Source of the DNA: Dasypus novemcinctus
Lineage: Eukaryota; Chordata; Mammalia; Cingulata; Dasypodidae
Reading direction: 5' to 3'
Length of the DNA stretch: 64,000 nucleotides
Assembly: GCF_030445035.2 (NCBI RefSeq)
Contig: NC_080685.1
Coordinates: 111,030,432-111,094,431, forward strand
The position numbers and the translations under genes are program-made. Below the pieces are notes generated by a model, which saw only the letters and a program-made list of their open reading frames with translations, made no database searches and was not told the origin of the DNA. Shown here in pieces: positions 20,991-32,900 of the stretch. The first letter of the stretch is position 1. Each line of letters starts with the position of its first letter.

Positions 20991-23900
20991 TGGGTTTCGG
21001 GGGCTCTGCCGTCCGCAGTGGGGCTCGGTCCCCTCTTCCACTCGCGACACCCAGGGCGAGTGGAGGTGGGCCACTGCCCCTGAATCCACCTGCAGGCCCG
21101 CTAGGGGGGCCACCTCCGGACTTCACACCACATGGCAGAAACTCAGGGTGACACCGGGAGGAGGGGCTGGGGACACTTTTACTGGACCCTAGTGGGGAGC
21201 GGGTGGGAGGTGGAGGCAGGACCTGACGGAGGCTGACCCGGCTTTTGTCCGCTTGAGCCCCGGTCCCTCTGAGTAAGCGCTGTGGCACGCAGTCGCCGGG
21301 TTGGTTGGATGGATGGCTGTTTCACGTTTGTTTTTCCAAGCGGGCCTAGTGGAACCTGCCTCGAATGTTTACCTTGGTGACTAAGGAAAGACATGGGGGA
21401 TGCTGCAAAGAGCAAGTCTGTCACCATTCCAAGGCCCCAGAGCCCTCAGCCAGAGAACTGGGCCTCCTCCAAGCTCCCGTACCCCCCTGCTGGCCCGGCC
21501 CAACCTTTCCAGCCCTGACGCCTGAATGTCCCACCTCCCAACCTAGACGTGCATTCAGTTTCCCAAGAAACCGCCGCGGGCTCGTGCCCTGTCCTGCGGA
21601 GGCCACCCAGCTTCCCCTCCCTCACCTAAACCAGGCTTCCCGGGAAACCCAACCTCTAGGTTCCTGAGGGGTGAGCGTCCCTGCCCCACTTCAGTCCTCT
21701 CAGTCTCCCAGTCACCTCACTCTCCTGTTACTCAGTAAACCGAGCCCACCAGCAGCGGGCGCCACGGGCCGGAGCCAAGGCTGGCCCCAGCAGTTGGGCC
21801 TCGTGCCTGCGGGCCTTCTAGCTGACCCTGAGTGGGTCATTTCATCTCTGTGCTGAAATTCCTTCATCTAGAAGAGGGAGTGATGCCTAAATATTTTGCT
21901 CGTTTCTCTCACTCCCCAGCCCCCCCCCCCAAGCCTTTTGGGGAGCCAGGGACACTCCTCCCCTGACTTTCTGGGGCGTGGCTCACTGTCATTCACTGGG
22001 ACTTAGTTAAGTCTCCCCTCCCAAAGAGGCTTTCCTGGCTGTTCTTAGTACCCCCTCCCCGTTTTGTCCTGCAAGGCATTTTCCTTCAGGGCATTTTGGC
22101 AGTTTATAAAACATAATCACATACATTTGTCCTTCCTTCTGACCTGTAGGGACCAGGTGTGTATTATTCACCGATATCTCTCTAGTGCCTCGCACAGGCA
22201 GTGCCTTGCACAGTACTGGTTCATTCACTCGCTTGCTCAGCAGTATTCATGGAATGCCTCTTATATACTAGCCACTGTCCTAAGGGCTTGGGGTTATATC
22301 AGCGAGCAAAAAGAGACAGGGACTGTTGATGGAACGAATGAATGAGAGTGTAATGAGTATTAAATGAAATTCTGGTTCTGAAAGTGATATACAAACAAGA
22401 GAAGGCTTTCACCTTACTTTTTATAACATTTCACAGTTTAAAAAGTTAATTCAGCAGAGCCAATGTAGCTCAACTGGTTGAGCGCCTGCTTCCCACCTAT
22501 GAGGTCCCCAGGTTCGATCCCCGTGTACCTCCTCAAAACAAAACGAACAAATGAATGATAAAACAACTCTCGTTAGGAAGCCAGTGTAGCTCAGTGGTTG
22601 AGGACCTGCTTCCCATGTACAAGGTCTTGGGTTCAATCTCTGGTACCTCCTTAAAAAAAAAGTGAATTCAAAAAAGAAAAGAGTAGCTATAACAACAAAA
22701 AACAAAATAATAAAAAGAAAGAAAAAAAACCAAAGTGAATTCACTTTTCATTCGTTCAAAAAGCATTTATTAAACACCTCCTATAGGCCAGACGCAGTAC
22801 ATACAGTGTCTGCTTCTGAAGGCTGTAGAGCTTAGTGAGAGGAGACAAGTGACCCAGCAATCTACAATGGGACTTCTGGGTAAGGAGCTAGAGATCCAGA
22901 GGTCTGGAGGAAGTTGTGGCTTTCGACCCCATCGCCCTCTGGGACCACCGCGCAGGGCGGGGCAGTGCATGCACTCCCCAGCCAAGGGGGAGTGTGGCTA
23001 GTGTACCCCATCAGGCAGTGGAAGGGATGGAAGCTCCAGGTGCACCTGCGGGAGCCCAGACAGCTTCCAGCCTGGGCGTGTCCTCAGCCTGGCGGCAGCC
23101 CTCCCTGCCTTGTCCGTCGTTCCTCTGCCAAACACTGCGGGCTCAGGCGAGAAGGAAGGAGACTTCCCACTGGACAACACCAGGTCCTCGGTGCCTTGAG
23201 CAGAGCAGTGTCAGTGGAAGGGTGGTCGCAGGAGCCAGGCTGCTGTAGACCGAGGAGTAAATCTCCAAAGGAAGGACGGGGGAAGGCGGAGAGGCGGAGG
23301 GAATGGTAGGTGGGGTGGGCGGGAGAGGCTTTTCCAGGTGAGAGCAGCTGGAATGTGCTGGACGGTGTGCAGAGGAAGGGATTGAAGATAAAGGGGACAG
23401 GCGACTGTCCACAGACAGGATCCTTGGGGAAGTCAGGGCATCGCATCCTGAAAGAGGGGGGCTGGTTAGCCTGGGAGTGAGAGGGGCTGCCTCAGGGATC
23501 GGTGACCCGGGCGGGCAGGGAAACAGGGATAGCGCAGTGTTGGCAGGAGCGGGCTCCAGGGGCGGGAAGGGGGACAGCAGGAAGTGGCTAGCCTCTGCGT
23601 GAGCTCCCAGGGCTGCGCAGGAGGCACAGAGAGGGAAAGGAGCTGTGGTGAGCCCCCAGTGACGTCAGGTGGGGGCAGAGGCAGGCACTGCTCTTCCCCG
23701 TTCCTCCCTGAGGGAACCAAGCCTCTGAGAGGTTTATGACTTACTTATTTTGAGCTGGCTGACCCTGGCCTCAAACCCGCATCTCCTGCCTCCCAAGCTC
23801 AGCGGCTGTTATAACAAATTCTCTAGTAATAATGCCAGGGATAGGTCACGTGTACTGATTGCTCTCCAAGGCACATTTTCATATTTATTTCATTGAATCC

Positions 23901-26900
23901 TGAAAACGAACCTACACGGTAGATACGCTTAAGACCATTTTACAGATGAAGAAACTGAGGCTTAAAAGGTTAAGCAACTCGCCCAGCACCGCAGGCCCAC
24001 ACATCGGTGGCAGAGCCAGGATTCAAGCCCAGGGTACCTGACGCCCAAGCCCGAGCCCCGACCCCTCTCCCCGACTGAATTTAATTCCGCGCCCTAATGC
24101 GGTCGCGAGGTTCAGCTTTCTGAACCCTCTCTAATGCCACTCTGAAACGTAACTTTTTCTGGAAAGCCTGCCAGAGGCAGGAGAATGTTTCGAAATGTAA
24201 TGGAAAAGTCCTCCTGGGGGGTGCCTGGCCCCCGAGGATCACCGATACGATCCCTCATAATGAAGAGGCTCCCAGCGGTGGCCTTCGTGCCCAGCAGCCG
24301 GCTAAGTGCTTTGCTGGCACGTCCCGGCGGTGCTGCTTCCTTCTGGCTCAGCAGAAGAGCATCCTCCTCGGCCCTGGCGCCCGAGCACAGGCTGGCCCGA
24401 GCAGGGACGGAGCCCGGCAGGGGCTCAGAGCGCCCTGCTCCGCTGCGGAGGAGGGCGGCGGGGCAGAGCCCCCCCACCGCGTCAGCGGCTCCGTCAGGGG
24501 CTGCGCAGGCCTCGCCCCGGAAGGAGGGGTACGCCCGGGGATGTGGGGCGCTCGCAGCACACAGGAGGTGTGGGAGCAGCTCGCACAAAGCAAGGTCGTT
24601 CAGGCCAGGAGCAGCCCAGATTTCTGCGCTGGCTTCCTCTGCGGCTTTGGGGTGGAGCGCTTAAGAATCAGGAAACGCTCAGACGGGACAGTGAGCCTGG
24701 GCCAGAGTGGTCAAGCCGGCTTCGTCCAGCTGCTTGCAGGACGGTCGTCCCTGAGGTCTCGGCACCCTTGGAGTGCAAGCAGTGAGAAGCTGTGCGGGAG
24801 AGCAGAGCGAGCGCGGGAGAGGGAGCCGTGAGCGCCGGTACCGCAAGCCGCGGAACTCCCTGCTCTCCTCTTCCAGTCGCTTCCTCATCTGTGAACTGCG
24901 GATAACCGCCCTCCTGGGTCCTGAGATAAAGCACCAGGCACCTCGTCTGAACCCCAGGCCCAGGCCCCCAGCCCTCTCCCCACTGCCCGACTTGTTGTAG
25001 TTACTCTTTTCTTTTTTGAATTCACTTTTTCTTAGGAGGTACCAGAGATTGAACCCAGGACCTTGTACAGGGGAAGCAGGGGCTCAACCACTGAGCTACA
25101 TCTGCTCCCCAATGAGAGTTGTCTTATAATTCATTTGTTCTGTTTTGAGGAGGTACATGGGGATCAGACCTGGGACCTCAGGTGGGAAGCAGGTGCTCAA
25201 CCAGTTGAGCCACATTGGCTCCCCTTCAGACTTTTTAAACTGTGACGTGTTATAAAAAGTAAGGTGAAAGCCTTCTCTTGTTTGACAGAAAGTAAGTGAG
25301 AGGCTCCCGGGGCCCGGAGGATGGAGGAAGGGGGCGACTGCGTGGGAGACACGGCATTTCAGTCAGGGGCGATGAGAAAGCTTTGGTACTGCAGGTGGTG
25401 GTAGCATCACATCACAAATGATACTAATGTCACGGAAGTGTATGCCTAAAAATGGTTAAAGTGGCAAATTTTACATATTACCATATTTTTAAAAATTTAA
25501 TTAAGAGAAAAAACATACTTGCAGGGACAGGGGAGGGTGTGCGCGTGGCAGGCGGGGCAGGTTTCAGAGGGTCTCGGGGCCTGGCAGAGGAGCCGGGGCC
25601 TGCTGCTGCCCGGCCCCCGGCCTGCTTGGACGGGGAGTGCTCCAGCTACTGCCCTGCTCACCCCCGGGACCCCCGCCCGGGCTCTGGCCATGCCTGCGGG
25701 ACAGAGGCTCCACTCGAGGACGAGGAAAGGGGGAGAAGGGGTCCCACGCCCCACCAGGAACGGGGCACCCTCACTGCAAAAGGGCATGCTGGGGGGGCTG
25801 ACCGCTCGGGGGACTGACCGCTTGGGGGACTGACCGCCAGGTGGGCTGACTGCTGGGTCAGCTGACCGCTGGGGGGCTGACCCCTGGGGGGGCTGACCGC
25901 TGGGGGGGCTGACCGCTCGGTGGGCTGACCGCTCGGAGGGCTGACTGCTGGGGGGGCTGACCGCTGGGGGGGCTGACCGCTCGGGGGGCTGACCCCTGGG
26001 GGGGCTGACCGCTCGGGGGGCTGACCGCTGGGGGGCTGACCGCTCGGTGGACTGACCTCCCTGGGGCGGGCTCTCGTTCCCAGGAGCTCTGCGATGACCC
26101 CCAGTTTATTGTTGGAGGAGCCACCCGCACAGACATCTGCCAAGGAGCCCTGGGTAAGTCGCGGGTCGCGCCCACGAGGCCGCGGTGGCCAGGTCTGGGG
26201 GCGGCTTCTCTCCCTTCCCGATTTCCGGGAGCCCCCAAGCTCCTGGAATTCCTTGTCCCGAGGGTAGATCTACCCCAGCCTCGTGCTCCAGCGCACAGAT
26301 GCACTTGCAGGCGGCGGCCCCCGCGCCCAGGGCTGGCTGGCTGCTCGGTGCTGGGGCACCCAGGGGCTCCCCCCAGGGGGCTGAGGGGCTCTGGTTTCAG
26401 CCTCTACCCGGTCTCTGAACCTCCTGGGTTCGGCGTTACCAGCGGGTGCGTGAAGCGGTGGGGCCGAGGGTGAGGTGGGAGGCCCGGGCCGGAGGGGTTC
26501 CCTGAGCCCCAGGGCTTGGGAGGTGACTCGGCCATGAGCCGAGAGGAAACCCCGGTGCTGTGTGGGGGGAAGTGCCCGGGCGGAGCTGGCCGTGTTTGCA
26601 GGACTGGCTCACCATGGTTTCACAGCAGCGGAGGGAAGCTTGTTTGCTGTAAAGGCAGCTGTGCGTTCATAAGGGAAACCGCTGGAGCCGCTGAGCGGGC
26701 GGTGGCGGCTGCTCCCCGGGGCGAGCTCTGGTTTGCCTCTGGCTAAGCGCTCTCTGCGGGTTTGAGCCCTCGTCCTTGGATTTTAGCGGGACATCTCCCA
26801 CTCTTCAGTGAAGGCCCGCATGGGACCTGGGGATAGTGTTTAAAATTCTCGTGAATCCACAACCCTTATTTTCATTGGTAATAAATATAAGCAGATGCTT

Positions 26901-29900
26901 TGCTCTGGTCAACCAAAAAGTCGTTTTTCCTGCCATCAGTTTCAACTAACTCCCCAAATGAGGCCATCCACTTGAATTGTACCCCCTTTCTTTACTCACC
27001 TAGCAGAGGATCTGATACAACAACTAAGTTTATTGAGCATTTACAATGTGCCAGAAACTAAACTGTGCTTGAGCACACGCTAAGGTATCCCGATTATCCC
27101 ATTTCATGGGTGAGGGTGCTGGGGTCCTAGGCCCGGGAGCTCCCACGGCTGCAGGGGCGACCCAGGGCACAGATGCCAGCAGGCCAACCCAGAGCCTGGG
27201 CCCTGAGCCCCTGAGCCAGACTCCCTGGGAGAGGGTCTGGAAAACTGTGTGAGGGGAGCTGATGTGGCTGAAGCAGTTGAGAGCCTGCCTCCCACATGGG
27301 AGGTCCCAAGTTCAGTCCCCCGAACCTCCTAAAAAGAAAATAAATGAACAATATGCAAAACAAGCAAAAAAAACAACTAACTCTGGAGCCGATGTGGCTC
27401 AGTGTTTGAGCACCAGCTTCCCACATACGAAGTCCAGGGTTCAATAAATCAATCCCCAACTCCACTACCTAAAAGAAAAAAAAAAAGTTAAAAAAAAAAA
27501 AAAGCAAGCTGTGCCTCTTAGGTCAGTGGCCTGGGAAGTGCCCCAGGAAGTGCAGCTGTGGGAGAAACGGGACCCAGCCCGTGCACAGATTCCTGAGATG
27601 CCAGAGCGCATTCTCACCTGCAGAAAGCATGCCTGCGCTTCCCGCCCTCCAGCCCCCCGCTGCCCCCTCTTCCTCCAAAGCAGGGGTCCCTGGGCGTCTG
27701 CTGTGGGTGCTCTGGGGAAACTGATTAGAGAAAAGGGAAGTGAGCTGGGCCGGAAGGCGATGGAGACCTCGAGCGGTCGTGGGGGCTTTAGGGAGTCAGA
27801 GATGGATGGCACAGCTGCCACGCCTGGGCCAAACAGCTCCTTCAAGGCTTAGCGTCTTAAGAGCAATTGCCCGTCACAAATCCACGATTTGAGTGCAGTG
27901 TGAACGCTAGCAGGCCCTCTGGAGAGGAGGCAGGCAATACCACATTCCTGGGGAGAAATTCCCCGCCACCTGCGCCAAATCTTATAAACACCAGGTGAAA
28001 TGTCAGCCTTTAAAAAGTGTCTTGGTGAGGGGAGTGGACATGGCTCAAGCACTTGAGCATCCACGTCCCACATGGAGGTCCCAGGTTCGGCTTCGGTGCC
28101 TCCTGAAAAAACAAAAGCAAGCAAAATGAACGATAGGTCGCCCCGGGGAAGCCGGTGTGGCTCCGCGGTTGAGTGCCCGCTACCGTCACACGCGGTCTCA
28201 GGGTCAAGCCCCAGCCCCGCGTACCTCGAAAAAAACAAAAGTTTCTCAGTAAATGGTCTATAATCTCGGTGGTGTTTTATACCACGTTGGCCTCTTTGTT
28301 CTCTTCACCTTTGTATTTTGGAGGATCCTGGTTAGCTGGCCTTGAAATGCAGTTTGCTGAATTCTCACCCTAGTTCTGTCTCCCAGGTAGGGGGTGGCGA
28401 CTGTCACCGAGTCCCACAGGCTCGGGAGCGTCCAGCAGGGCCCGTGGCAGCAGCACCTGCCCGTGTGGCTGGACATATGAGCTGAGGCTCGGCTCTGTTA
28501 GCGACGAGGGGGAGGCGGTGGGAAGGGCTTTTCACCTCCCAGCGCCTCCGTTTCTTCTGGAAAAGAGGAGGGGGAGCAGAGATAGCTCACGTGTTCCAGT
28601 GCCTGCTTCCAGGTATGAGGTCCCGGGTTCAATCCCTGGTACCTCCTTAAAAAGAATGAGGAAGGAGGGTGACCGAGGTGGCCTCGGGATCCCCTGGGCC
28701 GTGGCGTTCAGCTGGCGGAGGCGGTCCTCATTCCTGGCGCTGGTCTCCAAGCAGCTTTACCTTAGGATGGAATAGGACAGTGATGCCGTGTAAGGAGCAT
28801 CTCCTGGGCCACCTCATCCCTTCCCAGGAATCAGCACAGCCAATGCCACTCCCTTCACCCCACTGTGCAGGCGAGGAAAACTGAGGCACAGAGAGGGGCG
28901 GTTACACGGAAAGCCACACTGCTGGGAAGCGCCGATCCAATTTTAAATCCCCTGCCCTTTCCGTAACCCCGTGCTCACTCGCCGTTACCAATAGGCTGTG
29001 TACTGAGAAACGTGGAGGTGGACTTCTCAGAGCAAAATTCCTGGTCCGTACCTGCTTGTCTCTCCACCGAGACTGGCTCGGGTCGCCGTGAGCCCCGGCG
29101 GTGGTGTCCTTGGGGTGTCCGTTTGTTGTCGCGTCTGTCACTAGTGGAGGGGTCATCTCTACTATCCACTGTCCCAACTAGCGAGAAGGGAGTCTTTGGA
29201 CGGTGGTAAGTTACCTCGGGAATCCACTTTTCTTTTACAATTTTCAAAGGAGGATGTAGAGAACACTGAGAAACAGACTAGAAGTACATCTGTGTGTGGA
29301 TAACTCAGTGGTAGGAATCTGTCATAACCCTTTTGCCCTGCGGATCAAAAAATAAACCAAAACACCAAAACATCCTGGGGCTCGCGGCTCTCCACCCGTC
29401 ACCGCGGTGGCCGCAGAGCTGTCAAAAGCAGGTGGAGATATGTGTGCTGTGGAGGGTGTCACGAGACTCGTTTCACCAGCAGCGCCATCAGCCCCAGCAA
29501 GGCCCTTAATTGTCCCCGCTGCTGAAACGCTTTTGTGTACACTTTAAATATTCGAAAGTCGATGTAGACCTCGGCTTCCCCGCTGGGGCGTTGGCAGCCC
29601 TCTCCCCTGCCATTTCTTTAGCCGGTACGGGGGATTGAACCCAGGGTTTTGTACCTGGGAAGCAGGCGCTCAGGCACTGAGCTGCACCTGTTCTCCAGTG
29701 AGAGTTGTTTTTTTTTTCTTTTCGTTTGTTTGTTTGTTTTGTTTTTGTTTTTTGGGGAGAGACCAAACCTGGGAGAGATGGAACCTGGGACCTTGTACGT
29801 GAGAAGCAGGCACTCAACCACTTGAGCTGCATCGCTCTCCTCCCCGTACTATTAACATCTTTCTTTAGTAGGATACTTTTGTTACAATTAATGAGCCAAT

Positions 29901-32900
29901 TTTGATACATTGTTATTAGCTAAAATCCATACTTAGATTTCTTTAGTTTTCACTCATGTCCCTGTTCTGCTCAAGAGCCCACCCAGGTTAGGACTTTCCA
30001 TTTAGCTGCCATTGTGCCTCCGTGGCTCCCCTGACTAGGAGAGGGTCTCAGACTGCCCTTGTTTTTTGTTTTTTTTTTAAGATTTATTTTTTATTTCTCT
30101 CCCCTTTCCCCCCCTCAGTTGTCTGTTCTCTGTGTCCATTTCCTGCGTGTTCTTGTTTTTGTCTGCTTCTGTTGTTGTCAGTGGCATGGGACTCTGTGTT
30201 TCTTTTTGTTGCGTCACCTTGTTGTGTCAGCTCTCTGTGTGTGTGGCGCCATTCCTGAGCAGGCTGCACTTTCTTTCGCGCTGGGCGGCTCTCCTTACGG
30301 GGTGCACTCCTTGCTCATGGGGCTCCCCTACGTGGGGGACACCCTTGCATGGCACGGCACTCCTTGCACGCATCATCACTGCACATGGGCCAACTTCACA
30401 CGGGTCAAGGAGGCCCGGGGTTTGAACCATGGACCTCCCATGTGGTAGGCGGATGCCTTATCCACTGGGCCAAGTTCGCTTCCCAGACTGCCCTTGTTTT
30501 TGATGGGTTTGACAATTTTGAGGTGTACTGGTCAGGCATTTTGTATTTTGTATATGCAGATTCCCCTCTGGGAGTGGATGTGGCTCAAATGGTTGAGCCC
30601 CTGCCTCCCACACAGGAGGTCCTTGGTTTCATTCCCAGTGCATCCTGATAAAACAACAAGCAAAACAACAGCCAAAAAAAGAAAAACTAAGGGAAGCTGA
30701 TGTAGCTCAGTGATTGAGTGCTGTCTTCTCACACACGAGGTCCTGGGTTTATTCTCCAATCCCCAGTACCTAAAACAAAAAACAAAAAAAATTTCCTACA
30801 AGGACAGTTACAAAAGTAATACAAACCCCATACAGAAAACTTCAGCATACCCCAGATCCAGCAATTTTAACATTTTGCCACACTTGCTGTATCATTCTAT
30901 CCATCCATTAATCTTTCAATCCATATATCTATCTCCATCTGTCCATTTGCTGAACACATAAGTGTGGGTTGTATATAATACATCAAACTCCTTGAACACT
31001 TAATACTGTCATGCACATTTCCTAAGAACAAGGATATTCACGTAATAACCACTTTACTGCAGTTTTCAAGTTCAAGAAATTTAATATAATAATTTAATAT
31101 AAATTTACAGTCCATATTCCAATTTTTTCATGTCTCAAAAATGTCCTTCTGGACCTTTTCTTCTCCCTTATTACATCCTATCCAGGATCGTGTGTTGCAT
31201 TTAATCATCATTGTCTCTTAGGTTGCTTCTTCTGCTTTTTTAATTTTTTTTTTTAGTTGTGGGAACATATATATAATGAAAATTCCCCATCTCAGCCCCT
31301 CCCAAGTATACCATTCAGTAGGATTAATCACATTCACCAAGTTGTGGTACCCTCACCACCATCCGTTAGTAAAACTTTCCCATTTCCCCAGCAGAAGCCC
31401 TGTACTCATTTTGTATTAACTGCTCCTTCCCCTGCCCCCTGCCCCTGGAAAGCTGCACTCTAATTTCCTTCTCTATGAGCTTGCACATTCTCTGATACCT
31501 TATTTGTCATTACCATGGGGCTTAAATTTAACATCCTAAATCAATAACATTCTTGTTTACTTAGATAGCGGGTTAACTTCAGTAGCATACACAAACTATG
31601 TTCCTGCACCCCCCACCCCCCATCTTCATGTAGTTCTTATCACAGATTACATGTTATACATCATGAGTCCAAAATCATTAATCTATCATGACACTTCATG
31701 CATTTGCCTTTTAGATCCTGTAGGAAGTAGAAAGGGGAATTACAAACCAAAAACACATATATAAATACTGGTACTTATATTTACCCATGTTGTAACCCTT
31801 GCCAGAGATCTTTATTTCTTCATGTGACTTTGATCTATTCTCTAGTGTCCTTTCCTTTTAACCTGCAGAGCTCTCTTTAGCATCTTTTGTAAGGTTGGTT
31901 TAGTGGTAGTGAACTCCCTTCGCTTTTGTTTATCTGGGAATGTTTTAACCTCTCCCTGATTTTTGCAAGTTTTGCCAGATACAGAATTCTTGGTTGGCAG
32001 TTTTTCGCTTTCAGCACTTTTATAATATATCATCCCACTGTCTCCTGCCCCCATAGTTTCCCACGAGAAACCAGCACTTAAGCTTATCAAGGATCCCTGA
32101 TATGTGACATGTTGCCTCTCTCTTAAAGCTTTCAGAATTCTCTCTTTATCTTTTGCATTTGACAGTTTGATTATAGTATGTTGTGTTGTGGGTCTATTTG
32201 GGTTAATCCTGTTTGGAGATCATTGAGCAACTGAGATGTGTATATTTATGTCATAAGTTAAATTTGGGATGTTTTCAACCATTATTTGTTTGAATGTACT
32301 CTCTTCTCATTCTAGGGCTCCAACAGTGTCTCCATTGTTATACCTGATGATATCCAACAGGTTCCTCAGGCTCTGTTCACTTTTGTTCATTCTTTCTTCT
32401 TTCTGCTCCTCAGTCTAGGTGATTTCAATGATCTTACCTTTGAGTTTGCTGATTCTTTCTTCTGCCAGCTCCAATTTGCTGTTGACCACCACTAGGGAAT
32501 TTCTAATTTCTGTTACTGTGGTCTTCAGCTCTATTTGGTTCCTTTTAATAATTTCCATCTCTCTATTGATACGTTGTTTGTGTTTATCTCTTGTTTTCCT
32601 GATTTCCTTGAATTGTTTGTCCATGTTTTCCTTTAGTTCTATGAGAATATTTAGGACTACTCTTTTAACATTTTTGTCTGGGATGTCTCAGGTCTGGCCC
32701 TCCTCATTGATCATTTCTAATCCTTTAATTTTCTCCTTTCCCTTGGCTACCACTTCCTGTTTTTGCATGTTTTGTAAACTTTTTTTGTTGAAACCTGGAA
32801 ATTTTGATATTTTTAGAATGTCATTGTTGGAATTCAGATGCAGAGTCATCTTTTCCTTAAACGTGTATCTAGCTACTGTTATGACAGCTTTCCTTGAATA

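Larger units (their letters stand above)
20832..26083 (+). other. CAPN2: CAPN2 intron 1 (5252 bp)
   Basis: Bounded by gtaggc and cag. It holds the tail of the CpG island, an old L2/MIR-like fragment near 22200-22340 (attcatggaatgcctcttat with cactgtcctaagggcttggg), an inverted duplication carrying DAS dimers, a MIR, a GC-rich block at 24240-24900 with no recognised gene, and a 16-bp minisatellite that ends 27 nt before exon 2. Confidence 0.9.

Noticed and set aside
25658-26304. Minus-strand Ser/Pro/Gln-rich repeat frames, possibly a low-complexity protein
   Set aside because: They are the antisense reading of the 16-bp minisatellite in intron 1.
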